Positions 8,227-16,527 of a stretch of DNA of 64,000 nucleotides are shown in pieces. The notes beneath the pieces are model-generated. The model did not search any database, was not told the DNA's origin, and saw nothing but the letters and a program-made list of their open reading frames with translations. Numbering within the stretch: position 1 is the stretch's first letter; each line of letters begins with the position of its first letter. A program made the translations under genes and the position numbers. Location of the stretch: contig NZ_AP018290.1 in NCBI RefSeq assembly GCF_002368415.1, forward strand, positions 8,981,717 through 9,045,716. Reading direction: 5' to 3'. This DNA comes from Calothrix sp. NIES-4105 (GTDB lineage Bacteria > Cyanobacteriota > Cyanobacteriia > Cyanobacteriales > Nostocaceae).

Positions 8227-8856
8227 TTCCAGACTAACAGCTAATTTATCAGCAATTCCAGCTATCCAGTTTTCATCTTGCTTTGTATAACTACGGGGTG
8301 CGTTGGCGCCTAATATCATTGCACCATCTTTACCTATTGGTTGACAAATTATCCCTTGCGTGTTTTCAGGTAGGTAATCAAACTCTATTCTTCCTGGATA
8401 AGCTTTGACATCAACTAAATAAACAGGCTTTTGTTTTTCGAGTACTCGGTTTAATATTGCTCCTGGTTTGACTTCTGATTTTTGCCCTAGAATTCCTCGC
8501 CGCAATAAAACTTGACCTTTATATACAATTACAATCGAGCGCGTTACTGTGTTCAGTAGCAATAATCGCGAAGCCCAGGCTAATTCATTTTTTACTTGCT
8601 CAGGTAAAGACGGCGCCATTTCAAACCCTTCTTCGCCTATCAACTCTACAGCATCAGGAATTCGGGCTTGTACTTGTTGCCATAGCATACCTGTTAGCAC
8701 CAATAACGCACTCAATATTACTCCCAAAACATCGGCGCGCGATTGGGAGTTTGTTAGTTCTTGTGTGAATATTCTATTTATAAATAATAATATGGCTCCT
8801 AATATACCTACTACTAGCGGTAGGCGCCTGATTACGCGATTTGGGTCTTTTGCCAT
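8218..8856 (-). CDS. Cofactor assembly of complex C subunit B (CCB2/CCB4 family)
   Basis: 212 residues with two N-terminal membrane helices (about 12-28 and 43-60) followed by a soluble domain containing LLLNTVTRSIVIVYKGQVLLRRG. This architecture and sequence match the CCB2/CCB4 family, which helps attach haem c(i) to cytochrome b6 during assembly of the b6f complex in thylakoids. The final codons (EEC-stop) are formed by the heptamer repeat array, so the C-terminus seems to have been set by repeat expansion. Confidence 0.85.
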   Translation of the reverse strand: MAKDPNRVIRRLPLVVGILGAILLFINRIFTQELTNSQSRADVLGVILSALLVLTGMLWQQVQARIPDAVELIGEEGFEMAPSLPEQVKNELAWASRLLLLNTVTRSIVIVYKGQVLLRRGILGQKSEVKPGAILNRVLEKQKPVYLVDVKAYPGRIEFDYLPENTQGIICQPIGKDGAMILGANAPRSYTKQDENWIAGIADKLAVSLEEC

Positions 8857-8868
8857 AAATTAAAAGGA

Positions 8869-8927
8869 GGGGCGGGTTTACTTATATTTTGGTAGATAAT
8901 GGGAAATTTAGGTGAACCCGCCCGTGC
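8869..8927. repeat. GGGCGGGTTTACC inverted-repeat element, second copy
   Basis: Related to 8084-8142, with arms GGCGGGTTTAC and GTGAACCCGCC and a diverged centre. It lies 13 bp upstream of the CCB2/4 gene start and may sit in its promoter region. Confidence 0.8.
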
Positions 8928-9114
8928 AGTAGTTATGAAGTGCAATGTATCGTGTCTATAAAAAGTTAAGAATTATGAATCTAAATTTGTCACTATCAAA
9001 TTTAATATTCACAATTCTTAATAAATATTATACAAACAAGCGATTAGCCTTCTATCAAGCCTTTCCCCTCCTAACTCTTGAATTCAGAATTCTGAATTCC
9101 GCGCCTCCTAACTT

Positions 9115-9852
9115 CTATTCTTCACCCGGTTCGATAATGCGTTGAAAAAGATAGCCGGTACCTCGTGCTGTCAATATCAATTCTGGGTTGCTTGGGTCGT
9201 CTTCGAGTTTTGCCCGGAGTCTAGAGATATGTACATCTACTACGCGCGTATCGACGTGACGTTCAGGTGTGTATCCCCAAACTTCTTGCAGAATTTCTGA
9301 GCGAGAAAAAGCTTCTCCAGAACGACTTACGAGTAATTCAAGTAAGCTAAACTCCATTCCTGTCAACCGAATGCGTTCATCACCTTTATAAACTTGACGC
9401 TTGTTGGTATCAATTTTTATTGTGCTGACATGTATCACGCCTGAACTTGGAATGCCTGAAGCGCCTGTTTTATCTACTCTACGGAGTACAGAACGTATTC
9501 GAGCTTCGAGTTCTTTCGGAGAAAAAGGTTTAACTACGTAGTCATCAGCACCTAATTCCAGCCCTGTGATGCGGTCAGCGACATCTCCTAGGGCTGTTAA
9601 CATAATGATAGGTACATCTGATTCTTTACGTAATTCCTGGCAAACCCCATATCCATCCAGTTTTGGCATCATAACATCCAAAACAACTAAGTCGGGTTCT
9701 GCTTTACGAAATGTTTCTAAAGCTTCTTCACCATCCCCAGCGGTGACTACATCGTAGCCAATCATCGAAAGGCGCGTTTCCAATATTCGACGAATGCTAG
9801 CCTCATCGTCTACCACTAGGATTTTTTCTTTATGGCTTTCCAAGTTTCTCAA
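9115..9852 (-). CDS. rpaB: Response regulator RpaB (Ycf27), OmpR family
   Basis: 245 residues: receiver domain (about 10-125) with acidic pocket DDE at 15-17, phosphoacceptor Asp59 (LDVMMP) and Lys108 (VVKPF), then an OmpR winged helix (about 145-240; RHVDTRVVDVHISRLRAKLE). RpaB, phosphorylated by the kinase NblS (Hik33), binds HLR1 elements and controls high-light and photosystem genes. It is an essential regulator in cyanobacteria. The gene diverges from radA. No kinase gene is nearby, as is usual. Confidence 0.95.
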   Translation of the reverse strand: MRNLESHKEKILVVDDEASIRRILETRLSMIGYDVVTAGDGEEALETFRKAEPDLVVLDVMMPKLDGYGVCQELRKESDVPIIMLTALGDVADRITGLELGADDYVVKPFSPKELEARIRSVLRRVDKTGASGIPSSGVIHVSTIKIDTNKRQVYKGDERIRLTGMEFSLLELLVSRSGEAFSRSEILQEVWGYTPERHVDTRVVDVHISRLRAKLEDDPSNPELILTARGTGYLFQRIIEPGEE

Positions 9853-10010
9853 CGCTCCTTAACTAAACTTCGCATGATTAATTTTTACTACCATATTATT
9901 AAGATATCATTCCTATTATTCGTTAGTAAAAACCTACAAGTATTGCGTTTACTAGCTTTTACTTTGAAGTGAAACTTAAGGAAAAATTAAGAATATTTAA
10001 CTAAATTAAA

Positions 10011-11648
10011 ATGCCAAAGTCTCGTACAATTTACGTTTGCAACGAATGCGGTTGTGAATCACCACAGTGGTTCGGTCGGTGTCCAGCTTGTGGAACGTAC
10101 AACTCGCTTGAGGAACAGGTTTCTAACCAACCTGTAAGTGATGTTTCACCAAGTCGTGGTGTTGGTAGCTGGCATAATCAATCAAGTACTAGTAAAGCTC
10201 CTAACAAACCTCCTAAAGCGCGCGCGTCTCTCAAGTTTGACCAAATTAGTGACCGTCAAGTTTTACGTTTACCTTCAGGATATGGCGAACTTGACCGTGT
10301 TTTAGGTGGGGGTGTAGTACCTGGTTCGATGGTACTCATCGGTGGAGATCCTGGTATTGGTAAATCGACGCTGCTTTTACAGGTATCGAATCAGTTAGCG
10401 CAGCGTTATCGTATTCTCTATATTTCTGGTGAAGAATCTGGACAACAAGTTAAGCTTCGCGCGTCGCGTTTAGGGGTTTCACCAAATCTAGAAATCGAGG
10501 CGCCTGATGATAATCCTGTTGAAAATGAGATTCCACAAAATGAGAGTGAGAATGGTAATGGTAGTATCGTTCTTCATGGTAATGGTAATGGAAACGTCAA
10601 TAAAAGCACCAAAGTAGAAGAGATTTCTTTACTCGAAATGCCAAAATCGGAAGGTGCCGATTTGTACATCTTGCCTGAGACTGATTTAGAGGAAATACTG
10701 CGTGAAATCGATTCACTAAAGCCAGATTTAGCGGTAATAGATAGTATTCAAACCGTATTTTTTCCAAGTCTAGCTTCGGCGCCTGGTTCAGTAGCACAGG
10801 TACGCGAATGTACTGCGGCACTAATGAAAGTCGCAAAACACGAAGATATCACGATGTTAATAGTCGGACACGTGACTAAAGAAGGTGCAATTGCAGGGCC
10901 GAGAGTATTAGAACACCTTGTAGATACGGTGCTTTATTTTGAGGGTGACAGGTTTGCTTCACACCGTTTGTTACGAACTGTTAAAAACCGTTTTGGCGCC
11001 ACTCATGAAATTGGCATTTTTGAAATGGTTGCTAACGGACTAAGAGAAGTACCGAATCCATCTGAATTGTTCTTGGGAAACCGCGATGATCCGGCGCCGG
11101 GTAGTGCAATTGTTGTAGCGTGTGAAGGAACACGTCCCATTGTAGTTGAACTACAAGCGTTAGTAAGTCCAACAAGTTACTCGTCTCCACGTCGTTCAAC
11201 AACAGGTATTGACTATAACCGTCTAGTGCAAATTCTCGCAGTGTTAGAAAAGCGAGTCGGAATTCCAATGTCAAAATTGGATTCTTATGTCGCTTCTGTG
11301 GGTGGGTTGAACGTCGAAGAACCTGCTGTTGACTTAGGAGTAGCAATTGCCTTGGTCGCGAGTTTCCGAGACAGAATAGTAGATTCGAGTACAGTGCTAA
11401 TAGGTGAAGTCGGTTTAGGTGGACAAGTGCGTCCTGTTTCGCAAATGGAAATGCGACTCAAAGAAGCTGCAAAACTTGGTTTTAAACGCGCGATTGTCCC
11501 AAAAGGGCAGAAATTCCCCGAATTAAATATCGAGATTATCCCAGTAGCAAAAGTAATCGACGCTATTATTGCCGCAATACCCCAACAATCACTTAGTGTT
11601 GAAGATTTTGCTCCTGATGATGATGAAGTCGAAAGTGCTGAGTACTGA
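10011..11648 (+). CDS. radA: DNA repair protein RadA
   Basis: 545 residues: C4 zinc finger (Cys10, 13, 24, 27), RecA-like ATPase with Walker A GGDPGIGKST (111-120), the RadA signature KNRFG (about 325) and a C-terminal Lon-like domain. It is a branch-migration helicase for recombination intermediates. A low-complexity insert (about residues 165-205, with HGNGNGN) interrupts the ATPase domain, which accounts for the length above the usual 450-520. The last residues SAEY and the stop come from the heptamer repeat family, so the C-terminus may have been altered by repeat insertion. Confidence 0.96.
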   Translation: MPKSRTIYVCNECGCESPQWFGRCPACGTYNSLEEQVSNQPVSDVSPSRGVGSWHNQSSTSKAPNKPPKARASLKFDQISDRQVLRLPSGYGELDRVLGGGVVPGSMVLIGGDPGIGKSTLLLQVSNQLAQRYRILYISGEESGQQVKLRASRLGVSPNLEIEAPDDNPVENEIPQNESENGNGSIVLHGNGNGNVNKSTKVEEISLLEMPKSEGADLYILPETDLEEILREIDSLKPDLAVIDSIQTVFFPSLASAPGSVAQVRECTAALMKVAKHEDITMLIVGHVTKEGAIAGPRVLEHLVDTVLYFEGDRFASHRLLRTVKNRFGATHEIGIFEMVANGLREVPNPSELFLGNRDDPAPGSAIVVACEGTRPIVVELQALVSPTSYSSPRRSTTGIDYNRLVQILAVLEKRVGIPMSKLDSYVASVGGLNVEEPAVDLGVAIALVASFRDRIVDSSTVLIGEVGLGGQVRPVSQMEMRLKEAAKLGFKRAIVPKGQKFPELNIEIIPVAKVIDAIIAAIPQQSLSVEDFAPDDDEVESAEY

Positions 11649-11660
11649 GTGCTGAGTAAT
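11637..11660. repeat. Heptamer repeats overlapping the radA stop
   Basis: GTGCTGA-GTACTGA-GTGCTGA are three heptamers in the reverse orientation of CTCAGCA. They encode the final radA residues and provide the TGA at 11646-11648. Confidence 0.85.
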
Positions 11661-11662
11661 TA

Positions 11663-11694
11663 GTAGAGACGCTTGGCTACCGAAGCGTTTCTAC
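11663..11694. repeat. Hairpin repeat GTAGAGACGC family
   Basis: GTAGAGACGCTT pairs with AAGCGTTTCTAC across an 8-base loop. It belongs to the dispersed GAGACG(C/T)GAT..ATC(G/A)CGTCTC family seen also at 13704, 31581 and 58137. It may end radA transcription. Confidence 0.7.
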
Positions 11695-11735
11695 AGTATT
11701 AAAAGTTTAGGTAGAATTTATTCTGTGTTAAAAAT

Positions 11736-11986
11736 ATGGCTATAAGGCTGCATCCACATGCACAAGCGCGATTAATTGAACGTGGTGCAACAGAGCAAGA
11801 AGTCATAGCTACCGTAGAAAGTGGTATTACCTTCGATGCTAAATTTAATAGAACTGGGTTCAAACAAAACTTTCCGTTTGATGCTGAGTGGAAAGGAAAA
11901 CAATATGCTACAAAAAAGTTGAAGTAATAGCCGTTCAAGAAGCTGAAGATTGGCTTGTAATTACAGTAATCGTAAAATATTTTTAA
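11736..11986 (+). CDS. DUF4258 protein, split by a frameshift at A AAA AAG
   Basis: The zero frame gives 63 residues (11736-11927). The DUF4258 family ending (VEVIAVQEAEDWLVITVIVKYF) lies in the -1 frame and stops at 11984-11986. The junction is the heptamer A AAA AAG at 11912-11918, in phase as X XXY YYZ, the same slippery sequence used by E. coli dnaX, with a GGAAAGGA segment about 12-20 nt upstream. Either one A was lost from a run of seven (pseudogene) or a -1 programmed frameshift makes the full 83-residue product. DUF4258 proteins are small, RelE-like in size and often precede DUF2283 genes, as here. Their function is unproven. Confidence 0.7.
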
Positions 11987-12000
11987 AGGAAAGCTTTGTT

Positions 12001-12240
12001 ATGAAAATTACCTATGACCCAAGATTTAATATCGCCTATATTTATTTACGCGAAAAAACAGCGCAGGTAGAAACGATTCAAGTTAGTGACGAAATGAATG
12101 TAGATATTGCTCCAGATGGAACAATATACGGAATAGAATTACTTGATGCAAATAACCAGTTAGGTATGGATGAGCAAGGTAAGCTAACTATTGTTAATGA
12201 AGCATTAGGCAAATCTACAGAGATGAAACTGTTATTATAA
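12001..12240 (+). CDS. DUF2283 small protein
   Basis: 79 residues, beginning MKITYDPRFNIAYIYLRE and containing DIAPDGTIYGIELLDA, the hallmark of DUF2283. ATG 12001 follows AAGGAAAGC at good spacing, and a longer upstream start at 11950 lies inside the DUF4258 coding region. It sits 14 bases after the -1-frame end of the DUF4258 gene. This gene pair recurs in cyanobacteria and has the layout of a toxin-antitoxin module, but no activity can be claimed from sequence. Confidence 0.85.
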   Translation: MKITYDPRFNIAYIYLREKTAQVETIQVSDEMNVDIAPDGTIYGIELLDANNQLGMDEQGKLTIVNEALGKSTEMKLLL

Positions 12241-12457
12241 TTCTTATGATTGTGGGGTTTAAACCCCATCAAAAAACGTTTTATAAACTGCAAATTTAAT
12301 TTTAACATTTGTTAGTGATAAACAATTTAGTTAATTAAAAAGGACAATTAAAAACATATTATATTAGTAATTTATTACACTTTTTTAACAATTTATTGCA
12401 AAGTATATTTATTTAATTACTGTTTCATTTCAACTTTTATTTAGATAAAAAATTGAT
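12241..12457. other. AT-rich spacer
   Basis: Very AT-rich and without a gene. A short inverted repeat (TGGGGTTTAAACCCCA) lies at 12251-12266 just after the DUF2283 stop and may act as a terminator. Confidence 0.5.
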
Positions 12458-12731
12458 GATCCCCTAACCCCCCCTTTATAAGGGCTACCGTGTACACACA
12501 TCTCTATAATCTTTCTTGTATCCTCTTTGTGCCCTTTGTGTCTAAGAAAGCGGGAAATCCTCCGGATTATGTGGTTTTTCCTTTTTTAATTAACCACAAA
12601 GGCACGAAGAACACAAAGGAAGAGAAGAAAGGGAAGAAAAGTAACTTTTAAAAACTTGTGTGTACACCGTAGCTTTATAAGGGGGGGAAAGAATGTTCTT
12701 ATACCCCCGCTCTATAAGGGGTTGGGGGGAG
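12458..12731. mobile_element. Composite MITE-like repeat, copy A
   Basis: About 274 bp beginning GATCCCCTAACCCCCCC and ending GGGGTTGGGGGGA, with inner GTGTACACA/TGTGTACAC ends and a core palindrome of the type CCTTTGTGCC/GGCACGAAGAACACAAAGG. The same nested layout occurs at 28820-29044 and 41965-42157. It has no coding capacity, so it is a non-autonomous element or a dispersed repeat. It lies just upstream of the PhnD-like gene. Confidence 0.8.
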
Positions 12732-12771
12732 CAATTCTAACAATGACCTAAACGCTATAACTTACTGCGTA

Positions 12772-13692
12772 ATGAAATTCATGAGGTTGTCGGGCGTTTT
12801 GCTGCTGCAAGTTCTAATCGTTGGACTGTTTGCGGTGGGATGCGGTACTAAAAATGATAATGATGACGACTCGAATATCGATAAGCTGAGTATTGGTGTT
12901 GTTAGCTACGGCGAAGGCGCCAACTCGCTGTCTAAGTACGAACAATTTAAGGATTATATTGCTAATAAAACTAAGAAAATTGTCGAACTTGAACCTGCTT
13001 ACAATGAACTACAAGCAGTCGCACAAGTACAGCGCAAAACGTGGGAAATTGTTTTTGCTCCACCTGGACTAGCAGCAATTGCTATAGCTTCGTCGCAATA
13101 TAAACCAATATTTTCGATGGAGGGTGTTAGTAGCACGCAGCGTTCGTTAATCTTGGTTCGTGATGATAAACCTTATCAAAAAATTGGGGACTTAGCTAAT
13201 CGAGTTATTGCATTAGGTGAAAACGGTTCAGCCGCTGCTTTTTATGTGCCGTTATACGATTTATATGGAATGACGCTAGCACAAATTAAATCGGCGCCAA
13301 CTCCAAAAGTTGCGCTAACTTGGTTGAGTGATGGAACTGTTGAAGCAATTGCGATTTCTGAAAGCGATTTTGAAACGACGAAGCGTGAATTTTCACAAAC
13401 CAAGTTTCGAGTTTTACATACGAGTCGTTGGATACCAGCAGGTGTTGTATTAGCATCACCAAATCTTGACCGTAACCTTCTTTCTGTAATCCAAAAATCA
13501 ATGCGTGAGGCGCCTCCCGATATCGTCGCAGATGCTGGGTATGTTCCTGCTGCAAAAATTCCTAATTACGAACAGTTTATTAAACTAGTCGAAAAAGTTC
13601 GACCGTTCGAGGAAAAAGTCAAGCAAACCCCTGTTGTACTAGTACAACCCACACCACCCGTCACAACACAAATCAACCAACAAACCAAATAA
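12772..13692 (+). CDS. PhnD-like substrate-binding lipoprotein
   Basis: 306 residues with a lipoprotein signal ending FAVGC (about Cys24) and a periplasmic-binding-protein fold of the phosphate/phosphite/phosphonate (PhnD) type: LSIGVVSYGEG near the start, EIVFAPPGLAAI and RSLILVRDDKPYQKIGDL. Such proteins bind phosphonate or related anions for ABC transport. No permease or ATPase gene is adjacent; a Ser/Thr kinase follows 63 bases downstream. A role as an extracytoplasmic sensor is possible, but this is inference. Confidence 0.85.
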   Translation: MKFMRLSGVLLLQVLIVGLFAVGCGTKNDNDDDSNIDKLSIGVVSYGEGANSLSKYEQFKDYIANKTKKIVELEPAYNELQAVAQVQRKTWEIVFAPPGLAAIAIASSQYKPIFSMEGVSSTQRSLILVRDDKPYQKIGDLANRVIALGENGSAAAFYVPLYDLYGMTLAQIKSAPTPKVALTWLSDGTVEAIAISESDFETTKREFSQTKFRVLHTSRWIPAGVVLASPNLDRNLLSVIQKSMREAPPDIVADAGYVPAAKIPNYEQFIKLVEKVRPFEEKVKQTPVVLVQPTPPVTTQINQQTK

Positions 13693-13703
13693 CCAAAATG
13701 TAG

Positions 13704-13723
13704 AGACGCGATACATCGCGTCT
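13704..13723. repeat. AGACGCGAT palindrome repeat
   Basis: AGACGCGAT pairs perfectly with ATCGCGTCT across two bases. It is a dispersed repeat of the same family as 11663, 31581 and 58137 and lies between the PhnD-like and kinase genes. Confidence 0.8.
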
Positions 13724-13755
13724 TCTGTGGCGTCGTGTCATCTAGGAGTAATAAT

Positions 13756-15135
13756 ATGTCTGGGTTTCCTTCGGCAGGTTCAGAAATAGCTGCTGGAACA
13801 TTAATTGATAATCGTTACATAATTCAAAAGCTACTTGGACAAGGAGGACTTGGGAGGACTTATTTAGCTTTTGATACCCGTCGTTTCAATGAAGCTTGTG
13901 TCCTAAAAGAGTTTGCCCCAATTGGTACGGGTGAAAGCGGTATAGAAAAATGCCGCAATTTATTTAAACGCGAAGCCAAAATTTTGCACCAACTCGAACA
14001 TCCACAAATTCCTCGTTTTCTGGCGTGTTTTGAAGGAGAAGGCAGATTATTTTTGGTGCAGGAATACGTAGACGGTAAGACTTATTCGGCTATATTGCGT
14101 GAACGGCAACAGCAGGATAAAGTTTTTACTGAGAATGAAGTCATTGAATGGCTGAATAAATTATTACCTGTTCTTCAGTATGTACACGAACATAATATAA
14201 TTCATCGCGATATTTCGCCTGATAATATTATGTTACCTTCAGGAAAAGATTTACCTGTATTAATTGATTTTGGGGTGGGCAAGCAAATTGCTGACCTTAA
14301 TGATGCTAGTAGCGGTGAGCAGGTAACTTTTGTTGGCAAAATGTCATTGGTTGGAAAAGTCGGATATGCACCGCGCGAGCAAATTAGCATAGGTATGTGT
14401 TCACCTAGTAGCGATTTATATGCTTTGGGTGTTACCGCAGTTGTTTTATTAACTGGTCGTGACCCGTCGTTTTTAATGGATCAATACTCTTTGGAGTGGA
14501 AATGGCGATTTTATGCATCGGTTCGCGATGGTTTTGCTCAAATTCTCGATAAAATGCTGATTGATATCCCTAAAAACCGTTACCAATCAGCATCTGAAGT
14601 TATTCAACACTTGGAACAATTAGAGGCGCCATCCACTCCACCAAAAAACGAAATAAACTTACCGTATAGTTTGTTGCCTAAATTTGAATCACCATCTGAG
14701 ACTTTATCTGTACAGCTACCGCCGCAAGTACCTACTTCACCGTGGCAACGACCATTCGTTAATACCCAACAAGAAAATACTTTAATTAATGCTCCAGTAG
14801 ATAATACTCAGTATAGTATGTTTAGTAGTACTTTAAATAGTACTTTTAGTAATACTTCAAATAACACACCAAACAATATAATAAATGAGAATAATAATAT
14901 ATCTAACGAAGATTATTCAAATACAAAACCTCGATTACCATCGCTGGATATAGAATTTATTGAGCGTTGCGAGCAGTATTTGGCTTATTATATTGGTCCA
15001 ATGGCTAATTTAATTATTGAAGAAGTACTAGCAGAAAATCCTGATATTTCTCATTATCATTTTATTCAGCTTTTATCGAGAGAAATTACTGACTCGCGCT
15101 CGGCTATCGAATTTTCACGCAAGTTACTTGGATAA
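13756..15135 (+). CDS. Serine/threonine protein kinase
   Basis: About 459 residues from ATG 13756, chosen because AGGAG (13744-13748) is 7 bases upstream; an in-frame GTG lies at 13735. Hanks-type kinase: glycine loop GQGGLGRTY (28-36), Lys51, HRDISPDN (150-157), DFG (171-173). The catalytic-loop residue after HRD is Ile-Ser rather than the usual Leu-Lys. An Asn/Ser/Thr-rich linker (about 335-390) leads to a C-terminal helical domain (YIGPMANLIIEEVLAENPD) found after many cyanobacterial kinases. There is no transmembrane helix. A heptamer repeat follows the stop immediately. Confidence 0.93.
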   Translation: MSGFPSAGSEIAAGTLIDNRYIIQKLLGQGGLGRTYLAFDTRRFNEACVLKEFAPIGTGESGIEKCRNLFKREAKILHQLEHPQIPRFLACFEGEGRLFLVQEYVDGKTYSAILRERQQQDKVFTENEVIEWLNKLLPVLQYVHEHNIIHRDISPDNIMLPSGKDLPVLIDFGVGKQIADLNDASSGEQVTFVGKMSLVGKVGYAPREQISIGMCSPSSDLYALGVTAVVLLTGRDPSFLMDQYSLEWKWRFYASVRDGFAQILDKMLIDIPKNRYQSASEVIQHLEQLEAPSTPPKNEINLPYSLLPKFESPSETLSVQLPPQVPTSPWQRPFVNTQQENTLINAPVDNTQYSMFSSTLNSTFSNTSNNTPNNIINENNNISNEDYSNTKPRLPSLDIEFIERCEQYLAYYIGPMANLIIEEVLAENPDISHYHFIQLLSREITDSRSAIEFSRKLLG

Positions 15136-15203
15136 GTGCTGAGTAATGAGTGCTGAGTGCTGAGTATAGTTAGGAGTTTACTCAGAACTCAGCACTCAGC
15201 ACT
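15134..15203. repeat. Heptamer repeat fragments, both orientations
   Basis: GTGCTGA-type heptamers (15135-15165) are followed by the reverse orientation CTCAGAACTCAGCACTCAGCAC (15181-15202), giving an imperfect hairpin directly after the kinase stop. Confidence 0.8.
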
Positions 15204-15300
15204 TTTAACTTCTTGTGTGTTTACTCAGCACGACTCACTCAGCACTTTTAACTTCTTGTGTGTTTACTCAGCACGACTCACTCAGCACTTTTAACTTCTT
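15201..15300. repeat. 43-bp tandem repeat
   Basis: The unit starting ACTTTTAACTTCTTGTGTGT recurs at 15201, 15244 and 15287, a period of 43 bp with two full copies and a partial third. The unit includes a heptamer-repeat remnant (ACTCAGCAC). The third copy contains the stop codon of the minus-strand sensor gene. Confidence 0.9.
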
Positions 15301-16199
15301 GTATTTCCGTGTGTTTTTTTGAGTCTTCGCATTGCCATTTCTAAGCTAAACTGCATCCGTTTAAATGCTTTGGCTAGGTTGCCAATTTCATCATTTGAGT
15401 ATTGCTCAAATTCTACATCCATATGACCTGTACTTACTTCTTCTGCTACGCGCGTTATGCGTTTGAGTGGACGAATTACTTGGTTGTTTAAGAACATGTT
15501 CACAAGTAAAATTACGGCGATAAAAACCCCTGATACTATACCAATAATTACAAACGATGATTTGTTGGCTTTGTCTATTACTTTGCTGGCAGGCGCCGAG
15601 ATGACTTGGGCGCCGATAATTTCATTCAACTGCCAGTTAAAACCATTCGCATTACCGTAACGGTCAATCATGCTTTTGGGAGCAATATCTGGGGTGGAAT
15701 GACACTGTAAGCAGCTTGGTTCAGAAACTGATAAGGGACGCGCGATGTAATATATGTCCCTACCTGATATTGCTCGAAAACCACTTAGCTGTTTTAATCT
15801 TCTATCACCACGAAATTGGTTAATTAAATTTGATTCAAAACTATCTGCTTTATCACGCAAATTTGTTGGATTCAGCGTTGCTTCTTTGTAGAAAAAGTCT
15901 CGATAATCTTGTTTGCCTCGTAATATCTCAAAAACCTCGCGCGCGGAATAACCAGGCACAGACTGCGGTAAAAACTTTGTTTCTAATTTGTCTACGAGTT
16001 CAGGATTGACTTGCGTACTAGTATATTTACGCACTGAAGTCATTGTCTCCATTAGCATTAGACCAGTAGAAGCAATATCGTTTTTAGCATTTTGTTGAAG
16101 TAAAGAAGATAATGTAAATCCACTGATACATAAACCAAATACTAATATTACAATTAGCAGCACTGTAAATTTTTGCTTCAAATACAGATTTTTTAGCAT
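15291..16199 (-). CDS. Haem-binding DUF3365 (Tll0287-like) HAMP protein
   Basis: 302 residues: membrane helix (about 11-31), periplasmic Tll0287-like domain with a c-type haem motif CLQCH (Cys163, Cys166, His167), a second helix (about 215-237) and a HAMP domain (238-290; RPLKRITRVAEEVSTGHMDV). This is a membrane sensor without an output domain, so it may signal to a partner such as the convergent Ser/Thr kinase or an unlinked histidine kinase. Its last residues TRS-stop lie inside the 43-bp tandem repeat. Confidence 0.88.
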   Translation of the reverse strand: MLKNLYLKQKFTVLLIVILVFGLCISGFTLSSLLQQNAKNDIASTGLMLMETMTSVRKYTSTQVNPELVDKLETKFLPQSVPGYSAREVFEILRGKQDYRDFFYKEATLNPTNLRDKADSFESNLINQFRGDRRLKQLSGFRAISGRDIYYIARPLSVSEPSCLQCHSTPDIAPKSMIDRYGNANGFNWQLNEIIGAQVISAPASKVIDKANKSSFVIIGIVSGVFIAVILLVNMFLNNQVIRPLKRITRVAEEVSTGHMDVEFEQYSNDEIGNLAKAFKRMQFSLEMAMRRLKKTHGNTRS

Positions 16200-16527
16200 A
16201 TTTTTTAACGTATTAAATATATAAACGAATCAACACGGTTTATTGGACGCGGTATATTAGGCAAAAATGCTTTTTGTTAGTTAGCAAACAGCTACTCAAC
16301 ACGTTTTAACAATATAACAATTTCAAAATATTAATGATGCTATTGATAAACAATTTTAGACATTTTTGAAAAAATCAACTAATCAATAATACCTAAAGTT
16401 TAGTGAATGTATATTGATAACATTTAGAAAAATCAATAAGTATTTAATTAGATAATCAACTGCACGCTGAGGCTATATAAAATCAAAATCAGCATAATTA
16501 GGCATTATAGTTATTTGTTAACAAAAA
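16200..16527. other. AT-rich divergent promoter region
   Basis: Non-coding spacer between the divergent sensor and kinase-WD40 genes. No palindrome stronger than chance was seen. Confidence 0.5.
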
